Positions 9,006 through 18,254 of a DNA stretch of 64,000 nt are shown in pieces. The stretch's first letter is position 1. The number at the start of each line of letters is the position of its first letter. The stretch comes from Oscillatoriales cyanobacterium (GTDB lineage: Bacteria; Cyanobacteriota; Cyanobacteriia; Cyanobacteriales; Laspinemataceae): positions 1 to 64,000 of the forward strand of contig JAABRM010000028.1 of NCBI GenBank assembly GCA_011390955.1, given 5' to 3'. The translations under genes were made by a program, and so were the position numbers. The notes below the pieces were generated by a model that was not told where the DNA came from, did no database searches, and saw only the letters and a program-made list of their open reading frames with translations.

Positions 9006-11603
9006 ATGACCAAACATCTAATTACAATGTCCACTTTTGGGACAAATGGCAGATTTGGCAATCAAATTTTCCAATATGCTTTTCTGAAAATTTACGCCCA
9101 AGAACATGACTTACAGGTGCAAATTCCCCGATGGCCAATCGGAGAATATCTCTTTGGCCATCAGGATCCAGAAATTAGCCAAGTTTTACCCAAAATCGGA
9201 GAATCTACCCAAGAAATTTCTGAAAGTGAAATTCTCCGGGCTAATCCGCCGTTACAAAATATCGATATTGGGGGATACTTTCAATATCATACCAGTTATT
9301 ATGCCCAATATAAACATTATTTTTGTGATTTATTTAAACCGCGAGCCGAAATTGAGCAAAAAATCCAGCAAGCTTGGCACAAATTAGGTTTAAGTCAAAA
9401 AACTGTTGTATGCTTGCATATTCGCCTCAAAGACTATGGATTTTCTTATTTTTTTATTCCGCCATTTGCATGGTATTTAGATTGGTTAAATGAGCTATGG
9501 CCAAGTTTAGAAAATCCGATATTATATATTGCTACCGATGAACCGGAAACGGTGTTGCATCATTTTTCGGCATATCATCCCCTTACGGCTAACGATTTAC
9601 AGATAGAATTACCCGAAGCTGATTTTAATACCGATTTTTATGTCGATTTTTATATTCTGAGTCAAGGCGATCGCGTGGCTATTTCTAACAGTACCTTTTC
9701 CTTTGCCGCTTGTATGCTGAATCAACGGGGCAAAGTGTTTGTGCGTCCCCACTTACCTAGTCAAAAGTTAATTCCCTTTGATCCGTGGCATAGTGAGCCA
9801 ATTTTTCGGGATGTCAAGGTTGCCGCTTTTGAGTCCGGTGATTTGCACACAATTCGCCAACAAATATGCGATCGCTGGCTGAGTTTAACCACCATTGAAC
9901 AGATAAAAATGACTTACTTGGGAGGGGTAGGAACTGACCATAAAAATGTCCTCAAACTGGCAACCCAAGATGAACCTTTAAGCCCAACAGAACAAAAAAT
10001 GTTGGAGCAAATTACGCCCAAATTTGCCACAGGAATCAATCCATCTAATCTTCAGTATTTTCTGGCAGCAATGCTTTACCGTCGGAGTTACCAATTTTCC
10101 TGGTTAATTCAAATAGAACAATGGGCGGAAATTCCTGACTGGTTTTTTGAGGATTTCCTGGAATTTATCTTTGCTGCTCCCAGATATTTTACCCAAATTG
10201 GCGATATTGAAAAATATTCCCAGTATATTCAGGACTTAATTAATCGGATTCATCGGCAAATCTTTGAAATATCAGCGGATAAGTCTGACGATTTATGTAA
10301 AAATCTGGCAATTAAACTGGCAAGTTTATTTGAACGTAAATCTTTAGCTTTTGCCGAAACAGATGTTCGGGATTTGGCCATAAAACAAACTGAAATCATT
10401 GAATTTGCGGTTAGGGCAACCGGGAATCAAGTTGACTATCAGTTTGAACAAACGCCCCATTCGGGGAAAATTCGCTTAGGAATTCTGCAAAGCAACTTTG
10501 GTTACAACTCAGAAACTTTGACTAATTTGCCGATTTTTGAATTTTTGAATCAGGAGGAATTTGAGGTCATATTATATGCAGTTGAAAAGTCCGTTGACCC
10601 TATAGAAAGTTATTGTAAGAGTCGAGTGAGTCGATTGGTGCATTTACCGGAAGGTTTGGCAGCAGCAGTCAACACAATTCGGCGCGATCGCCTGGATATT
10701 TTATTGATTGGCAGTAATGCGATCGGACGAAATAAAAGCATTGAACTTTTAGCCATACATCGACTGGCGAAAATCCAGGTAATTAATAGCGTTTCTTTAA
10801 TTACCACGGGAATGCGGCATATCGACTATTATATAGCAGGAAATTTAACCGCCCCATTGCCCGCAGCCCAGCAATTATATACAGAAGAATTAGTCAATTT
10901 GCCCGGTTCAGGTTTCTGCTTTAAATATCCTTTAACGTTACCGGAACCACAGTTAAAATTTCAGCGTAGCGATTGGGGGACAAACCCAGAAACAGTGGTG
11001 TTTATTTCCGGGGCTAATTTTTATAAAATTATTCCCGAATTAAGAGAAACTTGGGCAAAGATTCTCCAGGCAGTACCGAATTCTATTTTAGTCTTATATC
11101 CTTTTGGGTCAAATTGGGCAAAAGCATATCCCAAACGCTCTTTTGCTAAACAAATGGCACAGGTTTTTGAGCAATATGGCCTTGATTCAGATCGAGTATT
11201 TTTGTATGGTAATTTGCCCAGTCAAGCGGATGTTAATGCTTGTTTGCAGTTAGCAGATATTTATCTGGATGCCTATCCTTATACGGGGGCTTTATCATTA
11301 TTAGCACCGTTACAAGTCGGTTTGCCGGTGGTGGTGCGAGAAGGAGATAGTTTGCGATCGCGCCGTGGGGCAGCCATATTACAAGAAATGGGACATCCTG
11401 AGTTAATTACCAACAGTGAAGCGTCTTATATTCAGTTAGCCATTGCATTGGCTAAAGATCGGGTAAAACGACAGAGTTTGAAACAGCAGCTACAGGATAA
11501 ATTCTGCCAATTACCCCCATTTTTGGATAGTCGGGCTTATGCAGGGGCAATGGGGAAATTGTTAGCAAAATTATTTTTCGGAGCCAATAAACCGGGTTTC
11601 TGA
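9006..11603 (+). CDS. Two-domain glycosyltransferase: GT11-like N-terminus and GT41 (SPY/OGT-like) C-terminus
   Basis: The 865-residue protein (ATG 9006 preferred over an upstream TTG at 8988) joins two glycosyltransferase modules. Residues 1-270 resemble GT11 alpha-1,2-fucosyltransferases: GRFGNQIFQYAFLKIY, the sugar-nucleotide motif region VCLHIRLKDYG (normally HxRRGDY), and ISNSTFSFAACML. Residues ~270-480 are helical and unassigned. Residues ~488-855 resemble the catalytic half of O-GlcNAc transferase/SPINDLY: RLGILQSNFGYNSET, VVFISGANFYKIIPEL, GLDSDRVFLYGNLPSQADVN, DIYLDAYPYTGALSLLAPL and GLPVVVREGDSLRSRRGAAI. No TPR domain precedes the GT41 part. The key Arg of the GT11 motif is changed, so the first domain may be altered or inactive. 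AGAAACCGGGTTTCT-type repeats begin right at the stop codon. Confidence 0.8.
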   Translation: MTKHLITMSTFGTNGRFGNQIFQYAFLKIYAQEHDLQVQIPRWPIGEYLFGHQDPEISQVLPKIGESTQEISESEILRANPPLQNIDIGGYFQYHTSYYAQYKHYFCDLFKPRAEIEQKIQQAWHKLGLSQKTVVCLHIRLKDYGFSYFFIPPFAWYLDWLNELWPSLENPILYIATDEPETVLHHFSAYHPLTANDLQIELPEADFNTDFYVDFYILSQGDRVAISNSTFSFAACMLNQRGKVFVRPHLPSQKLIPFDPWHSEPIFRDVKVAAFESGDLHTIRQQICDRWLSLTTIEQIKMTYLGGVGTDHKNVLKLATQDEPLSPTEQKMLEQITPKFATGINPSNLQYFLAAMLYRRSYQFSWLIQIEQWAEIPDWFFEDFLEFIFAAPRYFTQIGDIEKYSQYIQDLINRIHRQIFEISADKSDDLCKNLAIKLASLFERKSLAFAETDVRDLAIKQTEIIEFAVRATGNQVDYQFEQTPHSGKIRLGILQSNFGYNSETLTNLPIFEFLNQEEFEVILYAVEKSVDPIESYCKSRVSRLVHLPEGLAAAVNTIRRDRLDILLIGSNAIGRNKSIELLAIHRLAKIQVINSVSLITTGMRHIDYYIAGNLTAPLPAAQQLYTEELVNLPGSGFCFKYPLTLPEPQLKFQRSDWGTNPETVVFISGANFYKIIPELRETWAKILQAVPNSILVLYPFGSNWAKAYPKRSFAKQMAQVFEQYGLDSDRVFLYGNLPSQADVNACLQLADIYLDAYPYTGALSLLAPLQVGLPVVVREGDSLRSRRGAAILQEMGHPELITNSEASYIQLAIALAKDRVKRQSLKQQLQDKFCQLPPFLDSRAYAGAMGKLLAKLFFGANKPGF

Positions 11604-11752
11604 GACAATGGAATAATACCGATATTAAGTAAAGAAACCCGGTTTCTGAACAGCGATCGCGCCCCTACCCTAAATCCAAGAAACCGGGTTCCTGAGACAA
11701 GGCAACAATACCGATATTAATTAAGGAAAGAAACCCGGTTTCTCAAACCCCC
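11586..11752. repeat. Cluster of AGAAACCCGGTTTCT palindromes
   Basis: At least four copies of the 15-bp near-palindrome or its trimmed form occur at about 11590, 11633, 11680 and 11732. Parts of the flanks are also repeated (GACAATGGAATAATACCGAT and GACAAGGCAACAATACCGAT, each followed by ATTAAGT/ATTAATT). The cluster fills the gap between two convergent genes and its first copy overlaps the upstream gene's stop codon. Confidence 0.85.
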
Positions 11753-11762
11753 TAGTTGACTA

Positions 11763-12443
11763 TTAAATCAAGCCTTGTTTTTTAAGCTCAGATAGGGCAT
11801 TTTCTGCGGCTTTTTTTTCCGCTTCTTTCTTGCCACAAGCTTTGCCTTTTCCATAGGATTTATCATTGACAAAAACTGTAGACAGGTATTCGGGTGCATG
11901 ATCCGGTCCGCCAATTCGTTCGGTGACATATTTGGGCAGTACAGATCCAAAGGTTGTTTGTACCCACTCTTGAAATCTATTTTTGGAATCGATGTTAGAA
12001 CGGATTTCAACAGTGGTGGCAGGTACAGAATCAAATAACTCTTCGATAATTGGACGAAGTACCTCCATCTTGCGATCGAGATCTAAATAATAGGCGCCAA
12101 CCACTGCCTCAAAAGTGCTACTCAATAAATTAGGACTTTGAAATCCCCCATTTTGAATCATGCCTCTTCCGAGACGCATTCTAAAGTCTAACCCTACTTC
12201 CATCGCAAACTTAGCGAGTTGTTTTTCATCAACTAATGCCGATCGCCGTCGAGTCATTTCATCTTCTGCCATTTCCGGATAACGACAGTAGAGATACTCG
12301 CCACTAATAAAGGTTAATAGAGCATCCCCTAAAAACTCTAGGCGTTCATTATGTAGTTCCCCAAAACTTTCATTAGTATAAGAACGATGAGTCAAAGCCT
12401 GTCGCAAGAGCTTTTCATCTTTAAAATTTAACAATTCATGCAT
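11763..12443 (-). CDS. rnc: Ribonuclease III
   Basis: The 226-residue protein has the typical RNase III architecture. The endonuclease domain occupies residues 1-145, with the signature HNERLEFLGDALLTF (catalytic Glu/Asp) and the second acidic site STFEAVVGAYYLD. A dsRNA-binding domain covers ~150-224, ending SYGKGKACGKKEAEKKAAEN. It cuts double-stranded RNA in rRNA and mRNA maturation. The reading frame extends 38 codons upstream to 12557, but that part does not resemble RNase III and runs antisense into the next gene; the ATG at 12443 (MHELLNFKDEKLLRQALTHR) is the family start. Cyanobacteria often carry several RNase III-type genes, so this may be one of them. Confidence 0.93.
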   Translation of the reverse strand: MHELLNFKDEKLLRQALTHRSYTNESFGELHNERLEFLGDALLTFISGEYLYCRYPEMAEDEMTRRRSALVDEKQLAKFAMEVGLDFRMRLGRGMIQNGGFQSPNLLSSTFEAVVGAYYLDLDRKMEVLRPIIEELFDSVPATTVEIRSNIDSKNRFQEWVQTTFGSVLPKYVTERIGGPDHAPEYLSTVFVNDKSYGKGKACGKKEAEKKAAENALSELKKQGLI

Positions 12444-12508
12444 TTGAGAGGCAATACCATTCAGGAAAGTTTCCCAGCCAAAACCCCAACTGCACCGCCG
12501 ACAAACCG

Positions 12509-12793
12509 ATGAAAACCGACAGCATCTTTTACCAAATATTTCAACAGTTCCCTGCAAGTTTCTTTGAACTAATCAACCGCCCTGCTAGTGAAGCAACGGC
12601 TTATCAGTTTACTTCCGTCGAACTCAAACAACTGGCTTTTCGGATTGATGGGGTTTTTCTGCCCAAACAAGAACAGTCCAACCAACCTTTTTACCTAGTA
12701 GAAGTTCACTTTCAACCGGATGATAGTTTATATTATCGCGTTTTTGGAGAACTGTTTCTATATTTAAGACAGAATCAACCTCCCTATCCTTAG
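12509..12793 (+). pseudogene. Truncated Rpn/DUF2887 nuclease-like gene
   Basis: The 94-residue ORF matches the first third of the intact paralogue at 12921 (MKTDSIFYQIFQQFPASFFE against MRRDSIFYKIFQQAPSLLFD) and keeps the PD-(D/E)XK-like elements FRIDGVFLP and FYLVEVHFQ. It then ends in QNQPPYP where the paralogue continues with ~200 residues. In another frame, 12793-12890 reads as an unrelated tail (SVRHFAFHLLYNLTEGEEQQ), perhaps the residue of a different gene joined by deletion. It is probably a remnant of a duplication. Confidence 0.75.
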
Positions 12794-12920
12794 CGAGTGT
12801 TCGTCATTTTGCTTTCCACCTTCTCTATAATTTGACAGAAGGGGAAGAACAGCAGCTAGAAAATAGCGATCGCCCCTCTGTAGTAAAATAAAAATTGCTC
12901 CATCCGCGAAAAAAAAATCC

Positions 12921-13829
12921 ATGCGGCGAGACTCAATATTTTACAAAATATTCCAACAAGCCCCCAGCCTGTTATTTGACCTCCTGGCAAATCCCCCGGA
13001 AAATGCCAGCGCCTACCGCTTTGACTCCGTAGCAGTCAAAGAACCAAAATTTGAAATTGATGGGGTATTTCTGCCCCCGGATGGCAATCCGGGCATGATT
13101 TATTTTTGCGAGGTACAATTTCAGAAAGATGAACGGTTATACGAGCGTCTATTCGGGGAAGCGTTTCTCTATTTCTATAGAAATCGCGATCGCTACTCCA
13201 ACTGGCAAGCGGTAGTGATTTATCCATCACGCAGTATTGAACAGAGTGATATTCAGCCCTATCAAGCACTGCTCAACTCGCACCAAGTGCATCGAGTTTA
13301 TCTAAATGAACTCGGTGATATTCGACAATCACCGTTAGGAATTGCTTTAATGGTGTTGACGATCTTAAAAGAAGAACAAGCACCCGTTGAAGCCAGATAT
13401 TTGTTAGAACGAGTAAAAACCGAAGTTGCCTCAGCAGAAACAAGTCGCGACATCATAGATACGATCGCGACCATCATGGTCTATAAATTCACTAAACTAA
13501 GTCGGCGGGAGGTAGAAGCCATGCTCGGACTGCGATTAGAAGAAACCCAAGTTTATCGCGAAGCCAAAGAAGAAGGAATTCTTCAAGGTCGCCAAGAAGG
13601 TCGCCAAGAAGGTCGCCAAGAAGGTCGCCAAGAAGGTCGCCAAGAAGGACAACAACAGGAAGCGGCTAATCTAGTTCGGCGTCAGTTGCGGCGTCGTTTG
13701 GGAAATTTATCTGATGCCATGACAAATCGCATTTCCAACCTACCCCTATCGGTGTTGGAAGATTTAAGCGAGGCGTTATTAGATTTTAGCAGTCTGGATG
13801 ATTTATCCGCTTGGTTAGAAAGCCATTAA
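12921..13829 (+). CDS. Rpn-family (DUF2887) PD-(D/E)XK nuclease-like protein
   Basis: The 302-residue protein belongs to the Rpn/DUF2887 group, which is often labelled putative transposase; E. coli Rpn proteins are DNA endonucleases that promote recombination. The catalytic-type core lies at residues ~40-110: FEIDGVFLPPDGNPGMIYFC followed by EVQFQ supplies the D...ExQ signature, and NWQAVVIYPSR completes the fold. Residues ~210-220 are charged and helical, then a perfect five-fold tetrapeptide repeat (GRQE) is encoded by five identical 12-bp units. The C-terminal ~60 residues are Leu/Arg-rich helices. This family is very numerous in filamentous cyanobacteria and its cellular role there is unclear. 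Confidence 0.85.
   Translation: MRRDSIFYKIFQQAPSLLFDLLANPPENASAYRFDSVAVKEPKFEIDGVFLPPDGNPGMIYFCEVQFQKDERLYERLFGEAFLYFYRNRDRYSNWQAVVIYPSRSIEQSDIQPYQALLNSHQVHRVYLNELGDIRQSPLGIALMVLTILKEEQAPVEARYLLERVKTEVASAETSRDIIDTIATIMVYKFTKLSRREVEAMLGLRLEETQVYREAKEEGILQGRQEGRQEGRQEGRQEGRQEGQQQEAANLVRRQLRRRLGNLSDAMTNRISNLPLSVLEDLSEALLDFSSLDDLSAWLESH
13587..13646 (+). repeat. Perfect 12-bp tandem repeat inside the Rpn-like gene
   Basis: There are five identical copies of GGTCGCCAAGAA in frame. Their identity at the DNA level suggests recent expansion and length variation between strains. Confidence 0.95.
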
Positions 13830-13907
13830 TCCCAGATCAAAAAGTATTAAATCAGGGGTTTTTTATCTATAAAAATTCCTGATAAAACTCGATTAATTCA
13901 AAGCAAA

Positions 13908-13940
13908 AACCCGGTTGATTTAATTAACCGGGTTATTTTA
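13908..13940 (+). terminator. Probable terminator of the Rpn-like gene
   Basis: The arms AACCCGGTT and AACCGGGTT flank an A/T-rich loop that can extend the stem with one mismatch, followed by ATTTTA. It shares the CCGG core of the local AGAAACCCGGTTTCT repeats and may derive from one. Confidence 0.6.
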
Positions 13941-14405
13941 TGAAATCCTGAAGCCGCCGCCGATCGCGATTTCGCACCCTCTTCGTTACTGATGTACAGC
14001 GACGGAGCAAAGAGGCAACACTTATGGGTCTGTGGCAAATTAATCAGCCCGTGAAGCAAAGCGCCCCGAAGCGCTACTCTAATCCCTCACTGGGCAAACC
14101 TGTGGAATTTCATTTCTTCCAGAGGTTTGCAATAGAAACCGGATTTCTGGGTTAACTTGAAGTAAGAAAGCAAAGATTGATTTCACAACCCGGTTTCTGG
14201 GTTTTCAGAAACCGGGTTTCTGGGTTAACTTGAAGTAAGAAAGCAAAGATTTATTGAAGCAACCCGGTTTCTGGGTTTTTAGTCTAGTAGATATGGCGTC
14301 AACTCTATCATAAGTTATAAAATCATAGTGACAAGCTGTCCAGCGCCTAGGGGGTGACTACCTGCCAAAACCAAATACCATTGGTGAGGTTATTAGAGGA
14401 GTTAT
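13941..14405. repeat. Intergenic region with repeated CCGGTTTCTGGGTT units
   Basis: No ORF is credible here. Between 14130 and 14283 two copies of a ~75-bp unit occur: GAAACCGGATTTCTGGG or GAAACCGGGTTTCTGGG, then TTAACTTGAAGTAAGAAAGC, then ACCCGGTTTCTGGGTT. A good Shine-Dalgarno (GAGGAG, about 14394-14399) precedes the ATG at 14406. The promoter of the secretion operon probably lies at 14284-14390. Confidence 0.7.
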
Positions 14406-15170
14406 ATGACTGACCTGTTCCAAGTTGGCAATCGAGTGATTCAGGGGGAGCAAATCCCGATGTTGTTAAAGCGGTATCAATTGATGCCGCAATTTTTGCG
14501 TGGCATAGTCCTAGACACCGCGATCGCCGATATCCCCCTGACGGAAGAAGAACGGATGAGGGCGATCGAAGATTTGGCCGTCCAGCAAAAACTCACATCA
14601 CCGGAAGCAAGAGAAGCCTGGTTAAAAAGTCAAGGGCTAACTCCCGCAGAAATGGAAGAGTTAGCCACCCATCCGCTTCGGGTGGAAAAATTTAAGCAAA
14701 CCACTTGGTCATCAAAAGTTGAATCCTATTTTATGGAACGGAAAATGTTCCTCGACCAAGTAATCTACTCCTTAATCCGGGTTCAAGACCAGGGACTAGC
14801 CTACGAACTGTACTTTCGCATTCAAGAAGGGGAAGCCAAATTTGCCGACCTTGCCCGCGAATACTCCAAAGGACCGGAAAGCCGCACCGGAGGATTGCTA
14901 GGCCCAGTTGCGGTCAGTCAACCTCATCCTCGGATTGGTAAACTCTTATCCATTAGTCAACCGGGTCAACTCTGGCCCCCGCAAGTTCTCGCCGAATGGT
15001 TTGTCATTATTAGATTAGAAAAATTTATGCCAGCGCAACTCGACGACGCCATGCGTCGGCGGTTAATCGATGAATTATTTGAAACATGGCTCAAAGAAGA
15101 GGTGCAAAAAGTCATCTCCTTGCAGCCTGTCCAGCCCTCAGCCCAGCCCTCAGCTACTTCCGGATCATGA
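14406..15170 (+). CDS. Parvulin-like peptidyl-prolyl isomerase of a type I secretion operon
   Basis: The 254-residue protein has a helical N-terminal half (residues 1-115, LTEEERMRAIEDLAVQQKLT) and a PpiC/parvulin-like domain around 115-210 (AYELYFRIQEGEAKFADLAR, then EYSKGPESRTGGLLGPV). No signal peptide is present, so it should be cytoplasmic, unlike SurA or PrsA. It overlaps the following ABC exporter gene by ATGA (15167-15170), so the two are translationally coupled. A role in keeping the exported polypeptide transport-competent is inferred from this context. The C-terminus is a Gln/Pro/Ser tail. Confidence 0.82.
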   Translation: MTDLFQVGNRVIQGEQIPMLLKRYQLMPQFLRGIVLDTAIADIPLTEEERMRAIEDLAVQQKLTSPEAREAWLKSQGLTPAEMEELATHPLRVEKFKQTTWSSKVESYFMERKMFLDQVIYSLIRVQDQGLAYELYFRIQEGEAKFADLAREYSKGPESRTGGLLGPVAVSQPHPRIGKLLSISQPGQLWPPQVLAEWFVIIRLEKFMPAQLDDAMRRRLIDELFETWLKEEVQKVISLQPVQPSAQPSATSGS

Positions 15171-18100
15171 CCACAACTATTTCACAAGCTCAAATTCCTG
15201 ACTTCCTGGCTCAAACAACGCCGTTTGAAAGACTCAGCCAGAATCAAATAAACACCCTGTCTTCCAAATGCCAGCTACTACGCTATCGCCCTGGTCAAGC
15301 AGTATTTGAACGGGAAAAAATGCCCACTCAAATAGTGATTATCTACGAGGGCAAAGCAAGACAGTTAGCCTACGACCAACGAAAACAATCCCTGGTCAGC
15401 TTGCGTTTGGTGGGTTCAGGAGAAATCCTGGGCTGGGTTTCCTTAATTCGCGGCGTGGCCTCAGATACGATTATCGCTTCTACGGAAGTGCTTGCCATCA
15501 CCCTGCCAGCGGATGAGTTTTTAGATTTTGTCAAATCTCATCCAACTCTGCGGGAATACTTCCAAACCCACATATCAGAAACCGAAGTTTTTGAACTGCT
15601 GGCGCTGGAATTACAGCGACGAGCAGATAGTCTCACGAATTTAAAAGATTTAACCCTCAAACTTTTGCCAGAAGCCACAGCAGTGAATCTCCCCAACGGG
15701 AATGTGGATCTAGCCAAACTCGATCCAGAATACCTGTGGTTCGTCAGTCAAGGCAACCTGGGAGACTTTAACGCCGGTAAGCTGCTGTTATGCGATCGCA
15801 CTCAGGTAAAAAAACTCCCCAGCAGTGGCGGTACTCGGTTGATCGGTCTGCCATTTGGGCTGATTTCCCAAAGCACAGCCCCAGATGTGGCGGAAATTAC
15901 CGACTCAGAGGTGACAGACCAAGCGGGAGGGGCTTTGGCCCCAGTCGATCGCCCCGTAGAAATTCCTTACGCCCCAGCCCGACCCCCGGAACCGGAATTT
16001 GACCCCAACGCCCCGCGCCCCAAATATCCCTTTGTGCGAGGCAGTGGCAAAATTGACGCCCCCTTAGCTTGCTTTGAAATGCTGGCCAAACAATCCGGCA
16101 TCCGCATCCGTAAAGATTTATTACGCCGCGTCCTCAAAGATCAACTTGCCACCACCGGACGTTTAACCTTGCAAGCTTGTGGCGGGGTTGCCGCCAGCAT
16201 GGGCTTAAACCCGCAACTCGTAGCAATTCCGCCCAACTTAGTCGGCAGACTCAAAGCCCCAGCCATGATTCGCTGGAAAAATAGCTTTGCCCTATTATTT
16301 GACATTAATCAGCGGGAACTGGTGATGGCCATTCCCGAAAAGGGCATCGTCCGCAAAAAACCCGAAAAGTTTGCCGAAGAATGTGACGCTGAAACCGGCC
16401 AAATCCAAGTATTGCTCTTGCAAAAACTGGATACGGAAAACAAAGAAAAATTCAACTTCTGGTGGTTTTTACCAGAGTTAGCCAAATACAAAGGCACGTT
16501 ATTTCAAGTCTTTTTGGCCTCATTTTTCGTGCAGTTGATGGGCTTGGCCAACCCACTGCTGACTCAGGTGATTATTGATAAGGTCATCGGTCAAAGAAGT
16601 TTGGACACCCTGAATGTCTTGGGGGTGTTAATGGTCGGGGTGGCCTTGTTTGAAGGGCTACTCACGGGACTACGCACCTACTTATTTGTCGATACCACCA
16701 ACCGCATTGACCTAAGTCTCAGTTCCCAGGTAATCGATCATTTATTGCGACTGCCGTTAGATTACTTCGACAAACGACGGGTGGGAGAACTTGCCGGTCG
16801 GGTGGGAGAACTGGAAAGAATTCGCCAATTTCTCACCGGCACCGCCTTAACCGTGGTCCTTGATGCGATCTTCTCGGTGATTTATATTGCCGTGATGCTC
16901 TCCTATAACTTATTAATGACCGCAGTGGCCCTGGTGACAGTGCCGTTGTTTACGGTGTTAATTTTGTTGGTTTCCCCCATTGTGCAGCGCTTATTGCGCT
17001 ATCGCGCCGAGCGTTATGCCGATGCTCAGTCCTATTTGGTGGAGGTGCTATCAGGGATTCAAACAGTGAAAGCCCAAACCATTGAGTTAAATTCTCGCTG
17101 GAGTTGGTACGAGCGTTATGCTCGGTATGTGAGTGCGGGGTTTAACACGGTGAAAACCCAAACCACTGCTGGCTCGATTAGTGGCTTTTTGAACAAGCTT
17201 TCGAGTTTGTTGTTGCTGTGGGTGGGCGCAACCTTGGTGTTAAATAACGAGATGACTTTGGGTGAGTTGATCGCTTTCCGCATTATTGCCTCAAACGTGA
17301 CCGGATCCCTGTTGCGATTTGTCCAGGTGTGGCAGACTTTCCAAGAAACCGCCATGTCTGTGGAACGACTGCGAGATATTTTGGAAGCCCATCCAGAAGC
17401 CGATGAAGCCGATCGCCACAATATCCCTCTGCCAGAAATTCAAGGGGCGGTGAGATTTGAGGATATTTCTTTCCGATTTACCCAGAACGGGCCATTAAAC
17501 TTGGTCAACGTGAATCTGGACTTTGAGGCTGGTCAGTTTGTGGGGATTGTCGGTCAGAGTGGTTCCGGGAAAAGTACCTTGATGAAGCTGGTGCAGCGCC
17601 TTTATGCCCCGGCAAGTGGCCGGATTTTTATTGATAGTTACGATATTGCTAAGGTAGAGTTGTATTCTCTGCGCCGCCAAATTGGGGTTGTCCTTCAAGA
17701 TACTTTGCTGTTTAATGGCTCGGTACAGGACAATATTGCCCTAACTAATCCCGATGCCACCACCGATGAAGTGGTGGAAGCGGCAAAAACTGCGGTGGCT
17801 CACGATTTTATTATGAGTTTGCCCAATGGTTATAACACCGTTGTCGGTGAACGGGGTTCATCTTTGTCTGGGGGTCAACGACAACGGATTGCGATCGCCC
17901 GCACAATATTGCAAAATCCTCACCTGCTGATTTTGGACGAAGCCACCAGCGCCCTCGACTATCGCTCCGAAAGAGAAGTTTGTGACAACTTAAGAAAAGC
18001 TTTCAAAGGCCGAACCGTGTTTTTCATCACCCACCGCCTGCAAACCGTGAAAGAAGCCGATGTTATCCTAATGATGGATCAGGGATCGGTGGTTGAACAG

Positions 18101-18175
18101 GGCAAACATGATGAATTAATGGCTCTTAAAGGCTTTTATTACTGTCTCTATCAACAGCAAGAATCACAAATGTAA
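15167..18175 (+). CDS. ABC exporter with N-terminal cNMP-binding domain and C39-like domain
   Basis: The 1002-residue protein starts at ATG 15167 (the ATGA overlap); an upstream ATG in the same frame is antisense to nothing but lies inside the previous gene. Residues ~20-150 form a cyclic-nucleotide-binding-type domain (FERLSQNQINTLSSKCQLLR). Residues ~295-430 form a C39 peptidase-like domain: the Cys position is kept (ACFEML, ~300), but the catalytic His position reads WKNSFALLF (~372), so it is probably a non-cleaving C39-like domain as in HlyB. The membrane domain spans ~440-715. The nucleotide-binding domain shows Walker A GQSGSGKST (~798), signature LSGGQRQRIAIAR (~900), Walker B LLILDEATSALD and an H-loop in FFITHR. 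It forms a type I secretion system with the adjacent HlyD gene. Confidence 0.93.
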   Translation: MTTTISQAQIPDFLAQTTPFERLSQNQINTLSSKCQLLRYRPGQAVFEREKMPTQIVIIYEGKARQLAYDQRKQSLVSLRLVGSGEILGWVSLIRGVASDTIIASTEVLAITLPADEFLDFVKSHPTLREYFQTHISETEVFELLALELQRRADSLTNLKDLTLKLLPEATAVNLPNGNVDLAKLDPEYLWFVSQGNLGDFNAGKLLLCDRTQVKKLPSSGGTRLIGLPFGLISQSTAPDVAEITDSEVTDQAGGALAPVDRPVEIPYAPARPPEPEFDPNAPRPKYPFVRGSGKIDAPLACFEMLAKQSGIRIRKDLLRRVLKDQLATTGRLTLQACGGVAASMGLNPQLVAIPPNLVGRLKAPAMIRWKNSFALLFDINQRELVMAIPEKGIVRKKPEKFAEECDAETGQIQVLLLQKLDTENKEKFNFWWFLPELAKYKGTLFQVFLASFFVQLMGLANPLLTQVIIDKVIGQRSLDTLNVLGVLMVGVALFEGLLTGLRTYLFVDTTNRIDLSLSSQVIDHLLRLPLDYFDKRRVGELAGRVGELERIRQFLTGTALTVVLDAIFSVIYIAVMLSYNLLMTAVALVTVPLFTVLILLVSPIVQRLLRYRAERYADAQSYLVEVLSGIQTVKAQTIELNSRWSWYERYARYVSAGFNTVKTQTTAGSISGFLNKLSSLLLLWVGATLVLNNEMTLGELIAFRIIASNVTGSLLRFVQVWQTFQETAMSVERLRDILEAHPEADEADRHNIPLPEIQGAVRFEDISFRFTQNGPLNLVNVNLDFEAGQFVGIVGQSGSGKSTLMKLVQRLYAPASGRIFIDSYDIAKVELYSLRRQIGVVLQDTLLFNGSVQDNIALTNPDATTDEVVEAAKTAVAHDFIMSLPNGYNTVVGERGSSLSGGQRQRIAIARTILQNPHLLILDEATSALDYRSEREVCDNLRKAFKGRTVFFITHRLQTVKEADVILMMDQGSVVEQGKHDELMALKGFYYCLYQQQESQM

Positions 18176-18180
18176 CCCCT

Positions 18181-18245
18181 GGCTATTTGTTATTGGTTAT
18201 TCGTTCGTTCCAATAACAAATAACAAATAACAAATAACAAATAAA
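18181..18245. repeat. Heptamer repeat array ATAACAA with inverted half
   Basis: TTGTTATTGGTTATT is followed by four to five copies of ATAACAA. It forms a potential hairpin in the 79-bp gap between the exporter and HlyD genes, so the operon probably reads through it. Confidence 0.8.
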
Positions 18246-18254
18246 GATTGACCT

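Noticed and set aside
12444-12557. N-terminal extension of the rnc reading frame
   Set aside because: It has no similarity to RNase III and lies opposite the start of the Rpn-like gene; the ATG at 12443 gives the normal protein.
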